This document shows positions 44,962 to 55,434 of a stretch of 64,000 bases of DNA, piece by piece. The stretch is from Rhypophila decipiens (taxonomy: Eukaryota > Ascomycota > Sordariomycetes > Sordariales > Naviculisporaceae), in NCBI GenBank assembly GCA_033297075.1, contig MU858171.1, positions 49,493-113,492 on the forward strand, given 5' to 3'. Numbering within the stretch: the stretch's first letter is position 1; the number at the start of each line of letters is the position of its first letter. The notes under the pieces are model-generated. The model was not told the origin of the DNA. It worked only from the letters and a program-made list of their open reading frames with translations, and did no database searches. A program made the translations under genes and the position numbers.

Positions 44962-46922
44962 ATGATCGACATCCTCATCGTCGGTGCAGGCCCAAGCGGC
45001 CTGTGCATGGCCAAAACCTACCTCCAATACGACCAGACCAAGGATGTTGTCCTCGTGGAAGCACATGCGACAGTTGGCGGTGTCTGGGCAAAGGAGAAGC
45101 TTTATCCCACGCTCAAGACCAACAATCTCTTTTCGAGTATGGATTTTACCGATTTTCCCATGGACCAGGAACGTTTTGGGATCGCACCAGGACAACATGT
45201 TACCGGCGAAGCGATGCACGAATACTTGTCAGCTTATGCCGAGCACTTCAACCTGACCAGTCGTATACGGTTTCGAACAAAGGTCATCGAGGTGCAGCAA
45301 AGAGCGAGCGATGACCAAGACAGCCTTGATGGCTGGGACGTCAAAGTCGAAGATGCTGGCACAGGAGCCTGCACCACCATGTCGTGCAAGAGACTCATCA
45401 TTGCGACGGGCGTCCTCAGTGTTCCCAGCATCCCCGACCTTCCTGGCGCAGATGAGTTTGCCGCCCCGCTCCTCCACTCCTCTGACCTCGGGCCAGAAGG
45501 CCCTGCAATCATGAAAAATCTGGACATCAAGACAATTGCCGTGATAGGGGGCTGCAAATCGGCCTACGATACAGTCTACTTGGCCGCAACGACCGGCCAC
45601 AAGGTCGAGTGGATCATCCGCAAGTCTGGTCGTGGACCGACCTGGGTATTTCCAACCCATACGTATCTTGGTCCGTTTCTAACATGGAGGGAGAGGTTGA
45701 TCACACGGCGCATATTCAGCTTCATGTCGCCCAGTATCTTTCCCGATTTCTCGGGATTTGGCGTCGTGCGGAACTTCTTGCACTCCAACCGTCTTGGACG
45801 CTTTATCAGAGACAAATTCTGGGGTGCTATTCATGCCGATACACTGAGAGACTGTCGTTATCAGACCAATGACGAGTTCAAGATCCTGGAGCCCGAGCAA
45901 GGGCCCTTTTGGTATGTCAACCAACATGCATAATCTGCCAGTGGGCTCTTATGCTGCCCGTGCTTTACTGACATGCTATTCCAATCATTGTCAGGTATGG
46001 AACTGCTTCTGGCACTCTCAACTATGAAAAGGATATCCTATCTTTTGTCAAGAGCGGCCAGGTGAAGATCCACCGACAAGACGTCTCCCATCTTTCGCCC
46101 GGGAAGGTCCATTTGGTGTCACCCTCCCAGGAAGAGGCGGATGTTCCCAGCCTCCTCCAAGTAACTGAAGTCGAAGTGGATGCGCTTGTTGCTGCAACGG
46201 GCTACACAGCAAAGCCCACTATCACCTTCTCCCCGTCCACGCTCCACTCCGATCTGGGGCTTCCAAGCACGCAGCTTAATGCCGAACAACAACACTTCTG
46301 GTCGCAGTTGGATTCACGAGCCGACCAGATCATTGGCCAGAGTTTTCCACAACTAGTTGCAGGTCCACCCGTCCCTCGGCCGAAGATGTCTCTCACAGAA
46401 AAGCCGCGGGCCAAACCCATCAACCTTGGTGCTGCGTCAGAAGCGAGCTACACCCCATGGCGGCTCTACCGGGGAATTGCACCTCCGGGTTTGACCAAAG
46501 TCTGTGATGCACAAGGCGACGCCGAGTCCTCTGGCCGGAGCCTCATTTTCATTGGCATGTTCAGCAACATTGCCAACACCATCCGCTTGGAGATCCAATG
46601 TCTCTGGGGGCTCGCCTACCTCGAGAACAAGCTACCCCATTTGCGAGACGACAACGCAAGCTCCACTCCGGGCATTTTCGAGGAGACGGCACTTTTCCAG
46701 AGATACACGCAACACAGAGCTCCTTATGGACATGGCCGGTTCTACCCAGACTTGGTCTTTGATCAGCTGCCCTATTGGGATATCCTCTTGCATGATTTGG
46801 GCTTGAAGACGAGAAGGAAGGGTGGCCGTTTAGGATTGCGCGAGTTGTTTGAGCCATATACTCAGGCCGATTATCAGGGTTTGGTGGACGAGTGGATGTC
46901 AAAGAAGAACGCTACAGTCTGA
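44962..46922 (+). CDS. FMO-like flavin monooxygenase
   Basis: FAD/NADPH oxidoreductase acting on a small molecule. Exons 44962-45911 and 45995-46922 give 625 residues; the junction restores FWYGTASG. The first Rossmann motif VGAGPSGLCMA is at residues 7-17. GGVWAKEKLYPTLKTN matches the FMO segment after the FAD site. The second nucleotide-binding region reads IGGCKSAYD, where FMOs usually have GxGxS/A, so its second glycine is replaced by cysteine. An ATG motif (ALVAATGY) follows in exon 2. The long C-terminal part (about 200 residues beyond the core) contains IANTIRLEIQCLWGLAYLENK. There is no signal peptide. A scaffold enzyme for a natural product is not nearby, so the substrate is unknown. 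Confidence 0.85.
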
Positions 46923-47247
46923 AAGACGCAATCTTGTCTTATCTACCAGGCGATCCGGGAGAAAAACCGCTACGCCAGGATGCATCCTCGAAGATGGTTG
47001 TCCTTTTGCTTTTGGGAATCCGTCTGCCGTAGAACATAGTCTTATTTAGATAAGTATTAGACATAAGTAAAGATAGACTTTGAAGAATGATTTCACTAAC
47101 AACAAATTCCTGAATTGTCAGTGATTCATTACAGCGACTGACAGACAGGAGGAATGATTGAGATCAAGGTACAGATGTGGTCGGATAGGGCTGTGAAAGG
47201 TTACAATATAGGAGACACATCGGATGAAAGCACCAATAACAAATCGT
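46923..47247. other. Intergenic spacer
   Basis: No gene seen between the FMO-like gene and the tRNA-Val gene. Confidence 0.6.
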
Positions 47248-47321
47248 GGTCGGATGGTGTAGTTGGTTATCACGTAAGCTTCACACGCTTAAGGTCTCCG
47301 GTTCGATCCCGGATTCGATCA
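47248..47321 (+). tRNA. tRNA-Val(CAC)
   Basis: A full cloverleaf without intron. Acceptor stem GGTCGGA pairs with TTCGATC (all seven pairs including wobbles), the anticodon stem TAAGC/GCTTA encloses loop TTCACAC (anticodon CAC), and the T-arm is CCGG-TTCGATC-CCGG. The discriminator is A. A T-rich Pol III terminator (TTTCTTTTT) begins directly after. Confidence 0.9.
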
Positions 47322-47953
47322 TTTCTTTTTCCCCTTTTTGCCTTGACATTTCGTTGTATTGCGCAATATCCAACATTGTGATGCTTTGTTTTTGATTTGT
47401 GGTTTTGGTTAGTGGTATGTTGTGGTGCGGGAAAGAAAAGGCTCGATTAGCTGCGATCTTTGACGGAGGAATCATCTGTTAGCTCGATTCGAATTAGGCA
47501 GTGGTTGCGAGATCCAGCACTAATTCAAGTTCCCAACCCCGCAGGCGGTGTTTGTTGTCGCTCGCCCCTGAGCAATGAGCGTTGCCCTGAGGGTTGCACT
47601 GGACGATGACCTGTCTCCAGCTGAAGATGAGATGGTCAGAGGGACCGAATCAGAAAATTCAGGGTATCTAGAAACTGCTTGATCTGGTCTAGCCACTCTT
47701 GGCGTTGGGAATATTGATCTTGGCAGGTACATGGGTCAGTTGCCCCTCATCCCACATGCAGCCTGCGAGATTCAAAAGTCCAACGGCTCCCTTTTGCTGT
47801 GAATGATGAGGCCAATGTGCCTTTCACGACTTGACATTACTTTGCTGGCCCAGTGGCTTGTAGTTCCAAGTTCATAATCATATTAAACACTACCTCCGGA
47901 TTCACAGCTGAATCGCTCAGCCCATCATCCAACACCGACTAACCAACATCACA
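47322..47953. other. Intergenic, promoter of the large Pro-rich gene
   Basis: No gene is supported. Confidence 0.6.
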
Positions 47954-50900
47954 ATGGAGAACGGTAATAATCATCCTCCCTACGGACACCATAACGTCGG
48001 TGGTTCGTATTATCCTCAACAGCAACCCCTTTATCCTCCCCAAGGAACTTACCCAATGCCCTCATCACCACCTCCGGGGTACCCTTCTCAGCAACCTCCT
48101 CCATCAGGACACAGTCCCCAAGGGTACTTCACAAATACAATTCAGCCTCCGCCGCCCGCAGGGGGATATGGACAACCCGGGATGCCACCCGCACAGCCGG
48201 CATCGTATACATCCCCTTACCAGCAACCTGGGTCACAGTACCAATGGCAACCCTCTCAGTCCCAAAACCAGCATGGGGGACAAGCATCGTACGGCGGGTA
48301 TTTGCCACAGTCAACCGGAAGTTTCGAACCAAGTGCCCCTCAATATGCACAGCAGTTGAGCCCACCACAGACTCTTGGTTATCCGCCGCCTAGCCCCTCG
48401 GCGAGTAATGGATATAATCCTCAAAATCCCCCTCCACTGCCGCCGCGATCTCCGGCAGCTCAGATGTCGTTCGCCCCTCCGCCAGTCACAGCCATCTCAT
48501 CCAAGAACACGGGCACTTTGGGTCGCCTAGGAGCTAGGGTTGCAGGAACCGTTCAGTCCAAGGTCAAGGATTATTTGGCCGCAAAGCAAGATAACATCCA
48601 ATCAGCAAGCTTGGGCCCGAAGCCATCGGGAACAACTGCGGCTTTCATGCCATCATATGGACATGCTCAGCCTTCTCAACCTTGGCAAGCGAGGCCCAAC
48701 GTTGGGGCATCAACCTATCTGGTCTCAGCAGTACCTCCCGTCTCTCATGTGCCGCCGCCCTCTGGTGAATATCAAACCGGACCAAGTCCGCATTCGTATC
48801 ACATCGACCAGGCCACCTCTTCGACAACAAGCCCAAACGGGCATCCTTCCAAAGAGCCACCGTCAAATGTGTCAATGTGTGCTGCCACTTCACCATCAAT
48901 GATTCATGCTACTGCTCCTCAAGCGCCAGCTCCCAGGCCTCTCACGGCCACACCATCCCCATCGCCGCAGGATTTTAGTACTTCTCCGAGTCATTCAGAC
49001 CCAAAACCCAGTACTGTCCCTACTTCGGGTCCAACCGAGCTCTCCGTGGCACAACCAACCTTGACAACAGCCCTACCGCGACCAGATCAGCCGGACCAGG
49101 TTATTGAACAAGACTCACAGACCGTACACACGCCGAGTAACCCATCAATGACTTGGGGTTGGAATATGACTTTCAACCCAGCTTCTCAACCCCTGGGACA
49201 ATTCGTTCCCCAGTTGAACTTGACACCAATGTTTACAGCACCCGATGGTCATCAAGCTGTCTCGGACCCAGTAGCGCAGACAACAGCACCAGCAACATCG
49301 ACAGAAGTGTTGGATAGTCCTGGCCCGTCAAGACAACCGCCTCCGTCCGACGCGGGCACATCACAACAAAGAGTGCTGGCCGAATTATCTGCTGATCAGG
49401 CACCGCATATCCCGGAGAAGGTACCTTTTCAAGCAGTCTCGCAGTCGTTGGGGCCGTCCAGTGACCAAACCGGACAGACCGGTCCCAAGTCCGCTGGATT
49501 TCAACCATACCGTCCAACCAAAGGCTCGGATGGGAAGTCAAGCCCAGCAAAGCCGGCATCGCACATGGCACTAAGGCCCTTGAATACATACGAGAAGACC
49601 GTTAATCCTAATGGGAAGCCTAAACCCAAGCCTAAGGAATTTTCGCCTTATCGTGCGCCTAAGACTCTAAGCGAGGAGAACAGAGATCATAGCCAGAATT
49701 CAGGACTTGGAGGGCAATCAGCTGCTCCAAGCACAACTTCCGAAATCTATACAACCTCGTCTCCCTCTACAGCGCAATCGAGAACGCAGCCTTCTTTTCC
49801 ATTAGTCTCTCACTCTCCTTCAAGCCAAGACACTCGAGTACCGACAAATGCATCACCGACGTCCGTAACTGCGCTTGGAGATCTCATCACGAACCATATT
49901 CAGAACCTGGCCATCTCCAGCGCCCAGACAGGTTCTCCAAGAGGGAGCGTTCCTCCGCGAAAACCTTCTTGTTCCAATTCTTCTGCCGCAACCCACAACA
50001 CAGGCCCGGGCACACACAGATCATCGAGCAACGCCGGTGGAGAAAGTCTTCAATCTATCTACCACGATGAATACTGCCCCTACCCTATGCTCACTACCCC
50101 AATGCTTGCCCATGGCCGTTCTACTGCTTCCCCAGACTCTTCCAAACCTCAACCTGCCCGCTTCTGCTATGGGGCGGAGCCGGCCCATTATCCACGATCC
50201 TACTATCGCCATCCCCAAGCACTGTCCTTTCCCATCTGTACTTGGTGTTTCAATACCTACATCGCCCATACAAGTCAAGCCAGTGCCTTTCCCGAGTCTC
50301 TGGTCGTGCGTGCGGCGAGTGTTGTCTGTGGGTTCAACGTACCACGAATCACCAAGCTGCTCTGGCCTGCCGCAGTCAAATCTGGGCATCTGACCGACCT
50401 CGTCCAGTTCATGGAAAAGCGATACCCGACACTGCCGACTGCTTCAGCAGATCCGGACAATGCAAAGACGGCCGCCTCTAGCGATGCTGAGCTGACACTC
50501 ATCAAGCCCTGCAAACGCCGCGGCCAGCACGTCTACTCTCACGAGGGATACAAATGGTACACAGCTTCTACACCAAGCCCGTCGGCTCAGGACTTGATGG
50601 TCTGCGAGGCCTGCTACGAGGACTTGGTCCTTGCGACGCCGGCTTTCGCACCCAAATTTACCGGACCGTTACCTCACCCTGAAACCGAAATCCTAGCATG
50701 CATGGTCTCGGCCCATCCGTACCTCGAGCGCGCTCTCTTGCGATATGGCGGTACCACTGCGGATTGGGAGGGCTTCATCCGGGCAGCGAACATGCGCCTC
50801 GAACTGACCCAGAACGAGGCGACCACATCGTGCAATGGCCTTCAACGCAGAGTCGCGTCCTGCCGGTGGTGGACTTTGAAAGGATACGAAAACATAATAC

Positions 50901-52054
50901 CTTCACTACCGTCAGAGGCGGTCGAGTTTTCACTATTTTGTCGCACCCAAGCTAGCAAGCACGTTGTCCTGTGCGAGTCATGCTACCTGGACGCTGTAGT
51001 GGGCACGAGATTTGAGCAGATCTTTGGGATGGTTGCCGAACCTCCCCTCGAGTATATGCCCGCCTGGGACGATGAGCGATATAACCTCCAGCTGTGGTGC
51101 ACGTACAGCTCGGGCCAGAACCACGCCATCGCGGAAGCCTTTATGGCGGCAAACATGAGGAAGTTGAGCCCCCAAAGCCTGTACACGATGCTGGAGGAGA
51201 TAGCATCCAAGCCGAGATGCGGACAGGTGCCCAGCGGGATGCAGGACGGTAGCTTTTATAAATTCCCGGGCGCTGAAGGTGTTGACTTTGGCATCTGTGA
51301 AGGGCACTACGCTTCTACTATCAAGGGATTCGGGCTGGACCAGTTCTTTGGGGACTCCCCGGTGCAGGTTCCTGGTCAGGCGTTTTGCGCCTTCCATCCT
51401 GCCGTGGTGCGTGCGGACCAGTGGATCAATAAGATGAATGAGGCGATCGACACGGGTGACTTTAGCATCTACCAGGAGAATGTTTGCAAATTCGCCGGGA
51501 TCCCGATTTGTCCTCGGCGTGACGCTGTTGAGAATAGACGTTGGTACGGCTGGTCCGACTGCGCCATCTGCCCAGACTGTTTCGAGCAGTTCGCCAGCGG
51601 GACCAAGCTAGCCGGGGATATGCCTTGGAAGAACGAGTTTGCCGAGTATCTGGTGATATGCTCCATGTACTCGCCGCGGCAGCGTGAAATGTATAACCGG
51701 GCCTGTGAGTCCGGGGACGTCGAGGGTCTTTTGGCAGCATGTCAAGAGAGGACCAAGATCTGGAACCGGACAGTGCCCAGGATGACCGTCTTGGCGGCGC
51801 AAAAGTCGATTGCCAACGGCCAGGCAATGTTGGCAGCTCAGCTGGCCCACAGCCATGCCACTTCCAACGCCATATCCTTTGGCGATGACGGGACAAGGTG
51901 GACCACCAGCAGCGGAAATACCTACCAGTCATATAACGGGGTGCTGGCCGAGAAGTACCGGAATGAGGCGGCAGCCTTGGATGCCAGGGTGCGAGGCCTG
52001 GATCCGACAAGCGAGAGCATTCATCTGGCCGTGTTGTGGGAGAGCGTGGAGTGA
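47954..52054 (+). CDS. Large Pro/Ser/Gln-rich protein with five degenerate Cys modules
   Basis: A single exon of 1366 residues, no signal peptide. Residues 1 to about 700 are low complexity, rich in Pro, Gln, Ser and Tyr, with PPPLPPRSP-type SH3-ligand-like motifs. The C-terminal half contains five related units, each built of a Cys/aromatic segment, a paired-cysteine motif and a helical spacer. The pair motifs are ICTWCFNT (about 50230), VCEACYEDL (about 50600), LCESCYLDA (about 50970), ICEGHYAS (about 51293; second Cys replaced by His) and ICPDCFEQF (about 51567). The spacers carry a shared C-x(n)-hydrophobic-AANMR or ACE pattern. The units may bind zinc. I do not recognise a named domain; similar fungal proteins are often loosely labelled integral membrane protein, but no membrane helix is seen here. 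Probably intracellular; function unknown. Confidence 0.8.
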   Translation: MENGNNHPPYGHHNVGGSYYPQQQPLYPPQGTYPMPSSPPPGYPSQQPPPSGHSPQGYFTNTIQPPPPAGGYGQPGMPPAQPASYTSPYQQPGSQYQWQPSQSQNQHGGQASYGGYLPQSTGSFEPSAPQYAQQLSPPQTLGYPPPSPSASNGYNPQNPPPLPPRSPAAQMSFAPPPVTAISSKNTGTLGRLGARVAGTVQSKVKDYLAAKQDNIQSASLGPKPSGTTAAFMPSYGHAQPSQPWQARPNVGASTYLVSAVPPVSHVPPPSGEYQTGPSPHSYHIDQATSSTTSPNGHPSKEPPSNVSMCAATSPSMIHATAPQAPAPRPLTATPSPSPQDFSTSPSHSDPKPSTVPTSGPTELSVAQPTLTTALPRPDQPDQVIEQDSQTVHTPSNPSMTWGWNMTFNPASQPLGQFVPQLNLTPMFTAPDGHQAVSDPVAQTTAPATSTEVLDSPGPSRQPPPSDAGTSQQRVLAELSADQAPHIPEKVPFQAVSQSLGPSSDQTGQTGPKSAGFQPYRPTKGSDGKSSPAKPASHMALRPLNTYEKTVNPNGKPKPKPKEFSPYRAPKTLSEENRDHSQNSGLGGQSAAPSTTSEIYTTSSPSTAQSRTQPSFPLVSHSPSSQDTRVPTNASPTSVTALGDLITNHIQNLAISSAQTGSPRGSVPPRKPSCSNSSAATHNTGPGTHRSSSNAGGESLQSIYHDEYCPYPMLTTPMLAHGRSTASPDSSKPQPARFCYGAEPAHYPRSYYRHPQALSFPICTWCFNTYIAHTSQASAFPESLVVRAASVVCGFNVPRITKLLWPAAVKSGHLTDLVQFMEKRYPTLPTASADPDNAKTAASSDAELTLIKPCKRRGQHVYSHEGYKWYTASTPSPSAQDLMVCEACYEDLVLATPAFAPKFTGPLPHPETEILACMVSAHPYLERALLRYGGTTADWEGFIRAANMRLELTQNEATTSCNGLQRRVASCRWWTLKGYENIIPSLPSEAVEFSLFCRTQASKHVVLCESCYLDAVVGTRFEQIFGMVAEPPLEYMPAWDDERYNLQLWCTYSSGQNHAIAEAFMAANMRKLSPQSLYTMLEEIASKPRCGQVPSGMQDGSFYKFPGAEGVDFGICEGHYASTIKGFGLDQFFGDSPVQVPGQAFCAFHPAVVRADQWINKMNEAIDTGDFSIYQENVCKFAGIPICPRRDAVENRRWYGWSDCAICPDCFEQFASGTKLAGDMPWKNEFAEYLVICSMYSPRQREMYNRACESGDVEGLLAACQERTKIWNRTVPRMTVLAAQKSIANGQAMLAAQLAHSHATSNAISFGDDGTRWTTSSGNTYQSYNGVLAEKYRNEAAALDARVRGLDPTSESIHLAVLWESVE

Positions 52055-52697
52055 GCATCTCGGAGGGAATCCAGTCGTCATGTCATGCGTACCATTCAGG
52101 ATGTACAGATGTTTAAGAGATATATATAATTAGAAAGAAGGACAAGGAAATGTATTTACAGCGGCAGAGACTAGAATATGTAGCCATGAATGAAAGTGAT
52201 ACGAGATAATTACCAGCAGCGCTGACAAGAGAGCGTTTGTCAAACGGGTCTCAATATCTCCGAGTAATTATATGATTCTGGGCAAACCCTAACCCCCAAT
52301 CTGTCTCCAGTCGACCATGCATCATGTTGGGCTTTTGGAGGTGTGAAGAATCTGTTGGTAAGCTCAAAGGTCTGAATTCCACTGCAAAAGAACGGTGGAT
52401 CTGGCTACCGTAAGCCGTAGTGGCATATAGTAACTGGTGATCCGGTTGTTCAATTGAGTCTGTCTAGAAACAACATAGATTACAGGATTTGTTGCAGTAT
52501 AAGTAGATCAACGTAGTCAACGGAAGGCCGACTTGCCAGTCAGACTGATCGGTATACCGATCAGTCCGTTGGGGGCCCGGCGCGGAGCCTCCGCGACTAC
52601 GGAATCGTCAGATCGCTAATTCATACGCCGGCTTACTCGCCGGCTCAGCCAGCTGACTGGCTGGCTGATCCAACAGAATCTTGAGCTGAATGCAAAC
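52055..52697. other. Intergenic with a palindrome cluster
   Basis: No gene. The right part (52535-52665) is dense in inverted repeats; see the separate entry. Confidence 0.6.
52535..52665. repeat. Cluster of palindromes and inverted repeats
   Basis: A perfect 24-bp palindrome spans 52543-52566 (arm GACTGATCGG, centre TATA). A 15-bp hairpin spans 52581-52595 (CGCGGAG-C-CTCCGCG). GCCGGC occurs twice near 52628-52643. The outer pair GCCAGTCAG and CTGACTGGC (about 52535 and 52651) face each other across the block. The block is GC-rich relative to its flanks and could be a foldback-type MITE or a structured 3' element. No target duplication was confirmed. Confidence 0.7.
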
Positions 52698-53318
52698 TTA
52701 AACGTCGCACCACAGGCGGCCATTGTCGTTGTGAATTCGTTTGTCTAATAGTTTTGTACATTGCACCTGTTAGTCCAGACAAACGCAAGAGGAATGAGCA
52801 AGGTCACGTACTCAGATCAATCCAGTCGGAAATGCCGTCGCCTTTTGATTTTCCGGTTTCGCAAAAGGTAGAGAATTCAAAAGACTTCCCATCCGCGGCT
52901 TCTCCCATGCTTATTCCCTTGCAGGAACCGCTGAGTCCTCCACTACAGTAGTGGCCGGTTTATGTCAGTCCAAGCTTGTCATGAGAAGATTGCGGAAACC
53001 ATCTTACTTGCGCCTCCACACAGGGTGGCCTCCGGCATTCGCAAGGCAATTGTCCAAGTTCAGATAGGACGGAACCTCGACGCCTGCGTTGTTCGAGCAC
53101 TGGCAATGGAAATCTGTAAACTTCTTTCCGTACTTGCAGCCATTGCACGTCTTGGCGAAACTGCGCTTGCCGAGAGAGCCCTCAACTGGGAGGGGATCCA
53201 GAAACCCGGGAGCCTCAGAGGTTCTGGCAGAGATTGGGGCACCGACAGGCGTGGCAATGGCGGCAGGAGCCACAGCGGCCAAGGCCATTAGATACTGGAA
53301 CATCGATGAGAGTTGCAT
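52698..53318 (-). CDS. Secreted CVNH (cyanovirin-N homology) protein
   Basis: Lectin-like beta protein, predicted to bind high-mannose-type glycans. Three exons (53318-53008, 52942-52812, 52744-52698) give 162 residues; introns have GTAAGA..TGTAG and GTACGT..ATTAG ends with matching phases. A signal peptide (to about residue 23) and a short pro-region ending in the dibasic LGKR (Kex2-type) precede the domain. Both CVNH half-repeats are recognisable: SYLNLDNCLANAGG with WRRNGGLSGSCKGISM, then WIDLNKRIHNDNGRLWC. Exon 3 supplies the diagnostic NDNGRLWC ending; without it the frame would stop after DLST at 52804. Extra cysteines (CNGC, CQC) near the N-terminal part are additional to a bare CVNH domain. 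Fungal CVNH proteins are known lectins; a secreted, processed version could act at the host or competitor surface (inference). A TATA box lies upstream. Confidence 0.85.
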
Positions 53319-53987
53319 CTCGAAGGTCTATTGATTGCGGAAAGATGCGAGGCGACGGTGAGTTTGGTTTGTCCAGATGATGGCTTGGGAATGAGAAATA
53401 ATGAAGAGATTGTCGCAGTGAATCGACAAACAGCTTGCATCTTTATATACCTTTGACGAGAGTAAAAATGGAATGTCGCCAGTGAGAGCAAAAGCTATCG
53501 TCTCCATGCTACCATCACCATGAAGTTGCATCACATATCAAAGGATTCTCTGACCGAAATGAGTGTAGGGGCCGGACTTCCTGCATGCCCAGTGGGATTG
53601 TGCAGTGTAACAATTTTGGTACTTGAGCTATTCTCCGACGGCAACCAGTTCAAGCTCGACTCACTTACTTACATCTAAGCGTAGGTAAGATAACACTTTG
53701 GAGGATCAGTTGCTCAATACTACCTCGGGCCGGACCCAAAAGCATACACTGACATCCGTAGTGTACAACATATGGACCCATTCTCCACCACGAGGCCCCC
53801 CTTTTTATGCTCAGCCTCAAGAGATGGGACGGTCTCATTGACGGCCCCGGTTCCCCTATCAGCTTGCCAACGCTGAATCCATCCTCCTTGGCAGGGCTGA
53901 CCACCGACGAGCAGGCACATATCCACCGAAGCTTCCATCGTCGTCTTTGAACCATAGCTCTTGACCGACAGTCTGACACATGAAAAC
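53319..53987. other. Intergenic, no gene supported
   Basis: Upstream region of the CVNH gene and 3' side of the beta-propeller gene. A 104-codon minus frame at 53665-53979 has no motif. Confidence 0.55.
53441..53450 (-). promoter_or_regulatory. TATA box of the CVNH gene
   Basis: GTATATAAAG-type element on the minus strand about 125 bases upstream of the CVNH start. Confidence 0.45.
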
Positions 53988-54971
53988 TTAACTCAGATCC
54001 AATACCACAATCTGGGCACTTCCTCCACCCTGTCCGACTGCCGCGTATAACTTGTCCTTGTTGCGTCCTCGTCCAAAAACTGTCACGGTGCAGAGACCGA
54101 ACCCCGTGCCGGTTAGATTGGTGGCGACAGGTGTTTTGACTCCCAACCCAGACGAGGGCTGCGATCCAAACGCCACCTCAACCACCGAGTTGTCGTACAT
54201 GGTTCCCAAGTAGGCCTTTCCTGTGCCACCATGTTTGTCCATCTTGAGCGAAAAGTCGTCGATGAGCTGCTGGTTGGCGAGGAGCTCAGCTGGGCCGAGG
54301 GCAGTCGCCCTCGCGGCATCGATGGGAATGCGGCTGAGCGTGAGAGACATGTGATCTGCACGGTACAGGTAACCCGACCCGTGCGTGGGGCCAACTGTCT
54401 TGATGCCGTTGATGCCTGTCAGGTTTGTCAAAGGCGTGGTGAAGGACCCCGTGGCGACGTCCATGAGATAGACTGCTTCGCGCTCCGTATCACTGATCAG
54501 CACTCGACCATTGCGACCCCATTCCGCGATGCCATTGAGAAACCCGGCTGCGGGGATAGAGGCAAGTAGAGACACGCTGGCGCTTCCGCTGTCGGCCATC
54601 TTCAGCGTCCAGACCTTGGCACTGCCCGGAGTGACTTGAAGAGGCGCAGGAATGTGCGAGCTTCCAAACACATAGGTCTCATCTCCGTCGCCCATATGCA
54701 CCCTGGAGATGCCGGTCAGGTTCAACGCACCGGTGCTCGGTGGGAGCGAGACGAGCATCTCCCCGGCTCCGGTGGATGGGTTGATCTGCCAGATCTCGGG
54801 CGCATCACCGCGCGTGGCGAGGATACGTCCATTGGGACGCACGACCAGATTTTCAAACCATGAGGATGGCTTTACTGGACCAGGAAGCGTGAAGACGGTG
54901 ACCGGATTCACACTAGCTACCACTGAGCATGCTGATAATATGACCACGGGGAATGACTGCGATAGCTGCAT
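53988..54971 (-). CDS. Secreted six-bladed beta-propeller-like protein
   Basis: A single exon of 327 residues starting at 54971, where a signal peptide begins (MQLSQSFPVVILSACSVVASV). The frame is open upstream, but that part is not signal-like. Repeating strand patterns such as NLVVRPNGRILATRGDAPEIW, LNGIAEWGRNGRVLISDTE, IDDFSLKMDKHGGTGKAYL and FGRGRNKDKLYAAVGQGG match the TolB/SMP-30-like six-bladed propellers that are common secreted hypothetical proteins in Sordariomycetes. Some relatives are lactonases or gluconolactonases, but the usual metal-binding Glu/Asn/Asp set cannot be assigned here. N-glycosylation sites (NLT) are frequent. Confidence 0.78.
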   Translation of the reverse strand: MQLSQSFPVVILSACSVVASVNPVTVFTLPGPVKPSSWFENLVVRPNGRILATRGDAPEIWQINPSTGAGEMLVSLPPSTGALNLTGISRVHMGDGDETYVFGSSHIPAPLQVTPGSAKVWTLKMADSGSASVSLLASIPAAGFLNGIAEWGRNGRVLISDTEREAVYLMDVATGSFTTPLTNLTGINGIKTVGPTHGSGYLYRADHMSLTLSRIPIDAARATALGPAELLANQQLIDDFSLKMDKHGGTGKAYLGTMYDNSVVEVAFGSQPSSGLGVKTPVATNLTGTGFGLCTVTVFGRGRNKDKLYAAVGQGGGSAQIVVLDLS

Positions 54972-55434
54972 TTTAACGAATCCGGGGATGGTTGGTGCCT
55001 GGCGCTTGGAGGTGAGCTGGGTTAGCCATCTGTACCCCTCAAACATTGTCTCGGATTTCGGCTTCTTGAACTCACAAAAAGGGAGAATGAATATACCCAT
55101 TCACACGTCGTCTGTCGAGGTCAAAATCGGACACTGTAGCAGCGCACGCAGTATACGATAAAAGTCAGCACAAGGAGTGCAGTCAAAGCAGTCTGTTTGT
55201 GAAAACTCGCACATGCCTTGTGCATCTCAGTTCATACAAAGTGACCGACCAACCAAGCTGGGCCAAAAGCAATGACGCACCTGCAATTGGTTATTGGGAA
55301 AAGTGTTCACTCTCACACTTAAAAACGCGTCTTCCCACGTAACCTCCGATGATGCTCGACTCATTAACCACACTACAATTCCATTACACATTTCTCGGCA
55401 TCTCCAACAACCCTTCAAGGGTTCCACACAAACA
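54972..55434. other. Intergenic, divergent promoters
   Basis: Between the beta-propeller gene (minus) and a conserved hypothetical gene (plus). The plus frame is open from 55294, but the stretch to 55435 looks like 5' UTR. Confidence 0.5.
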
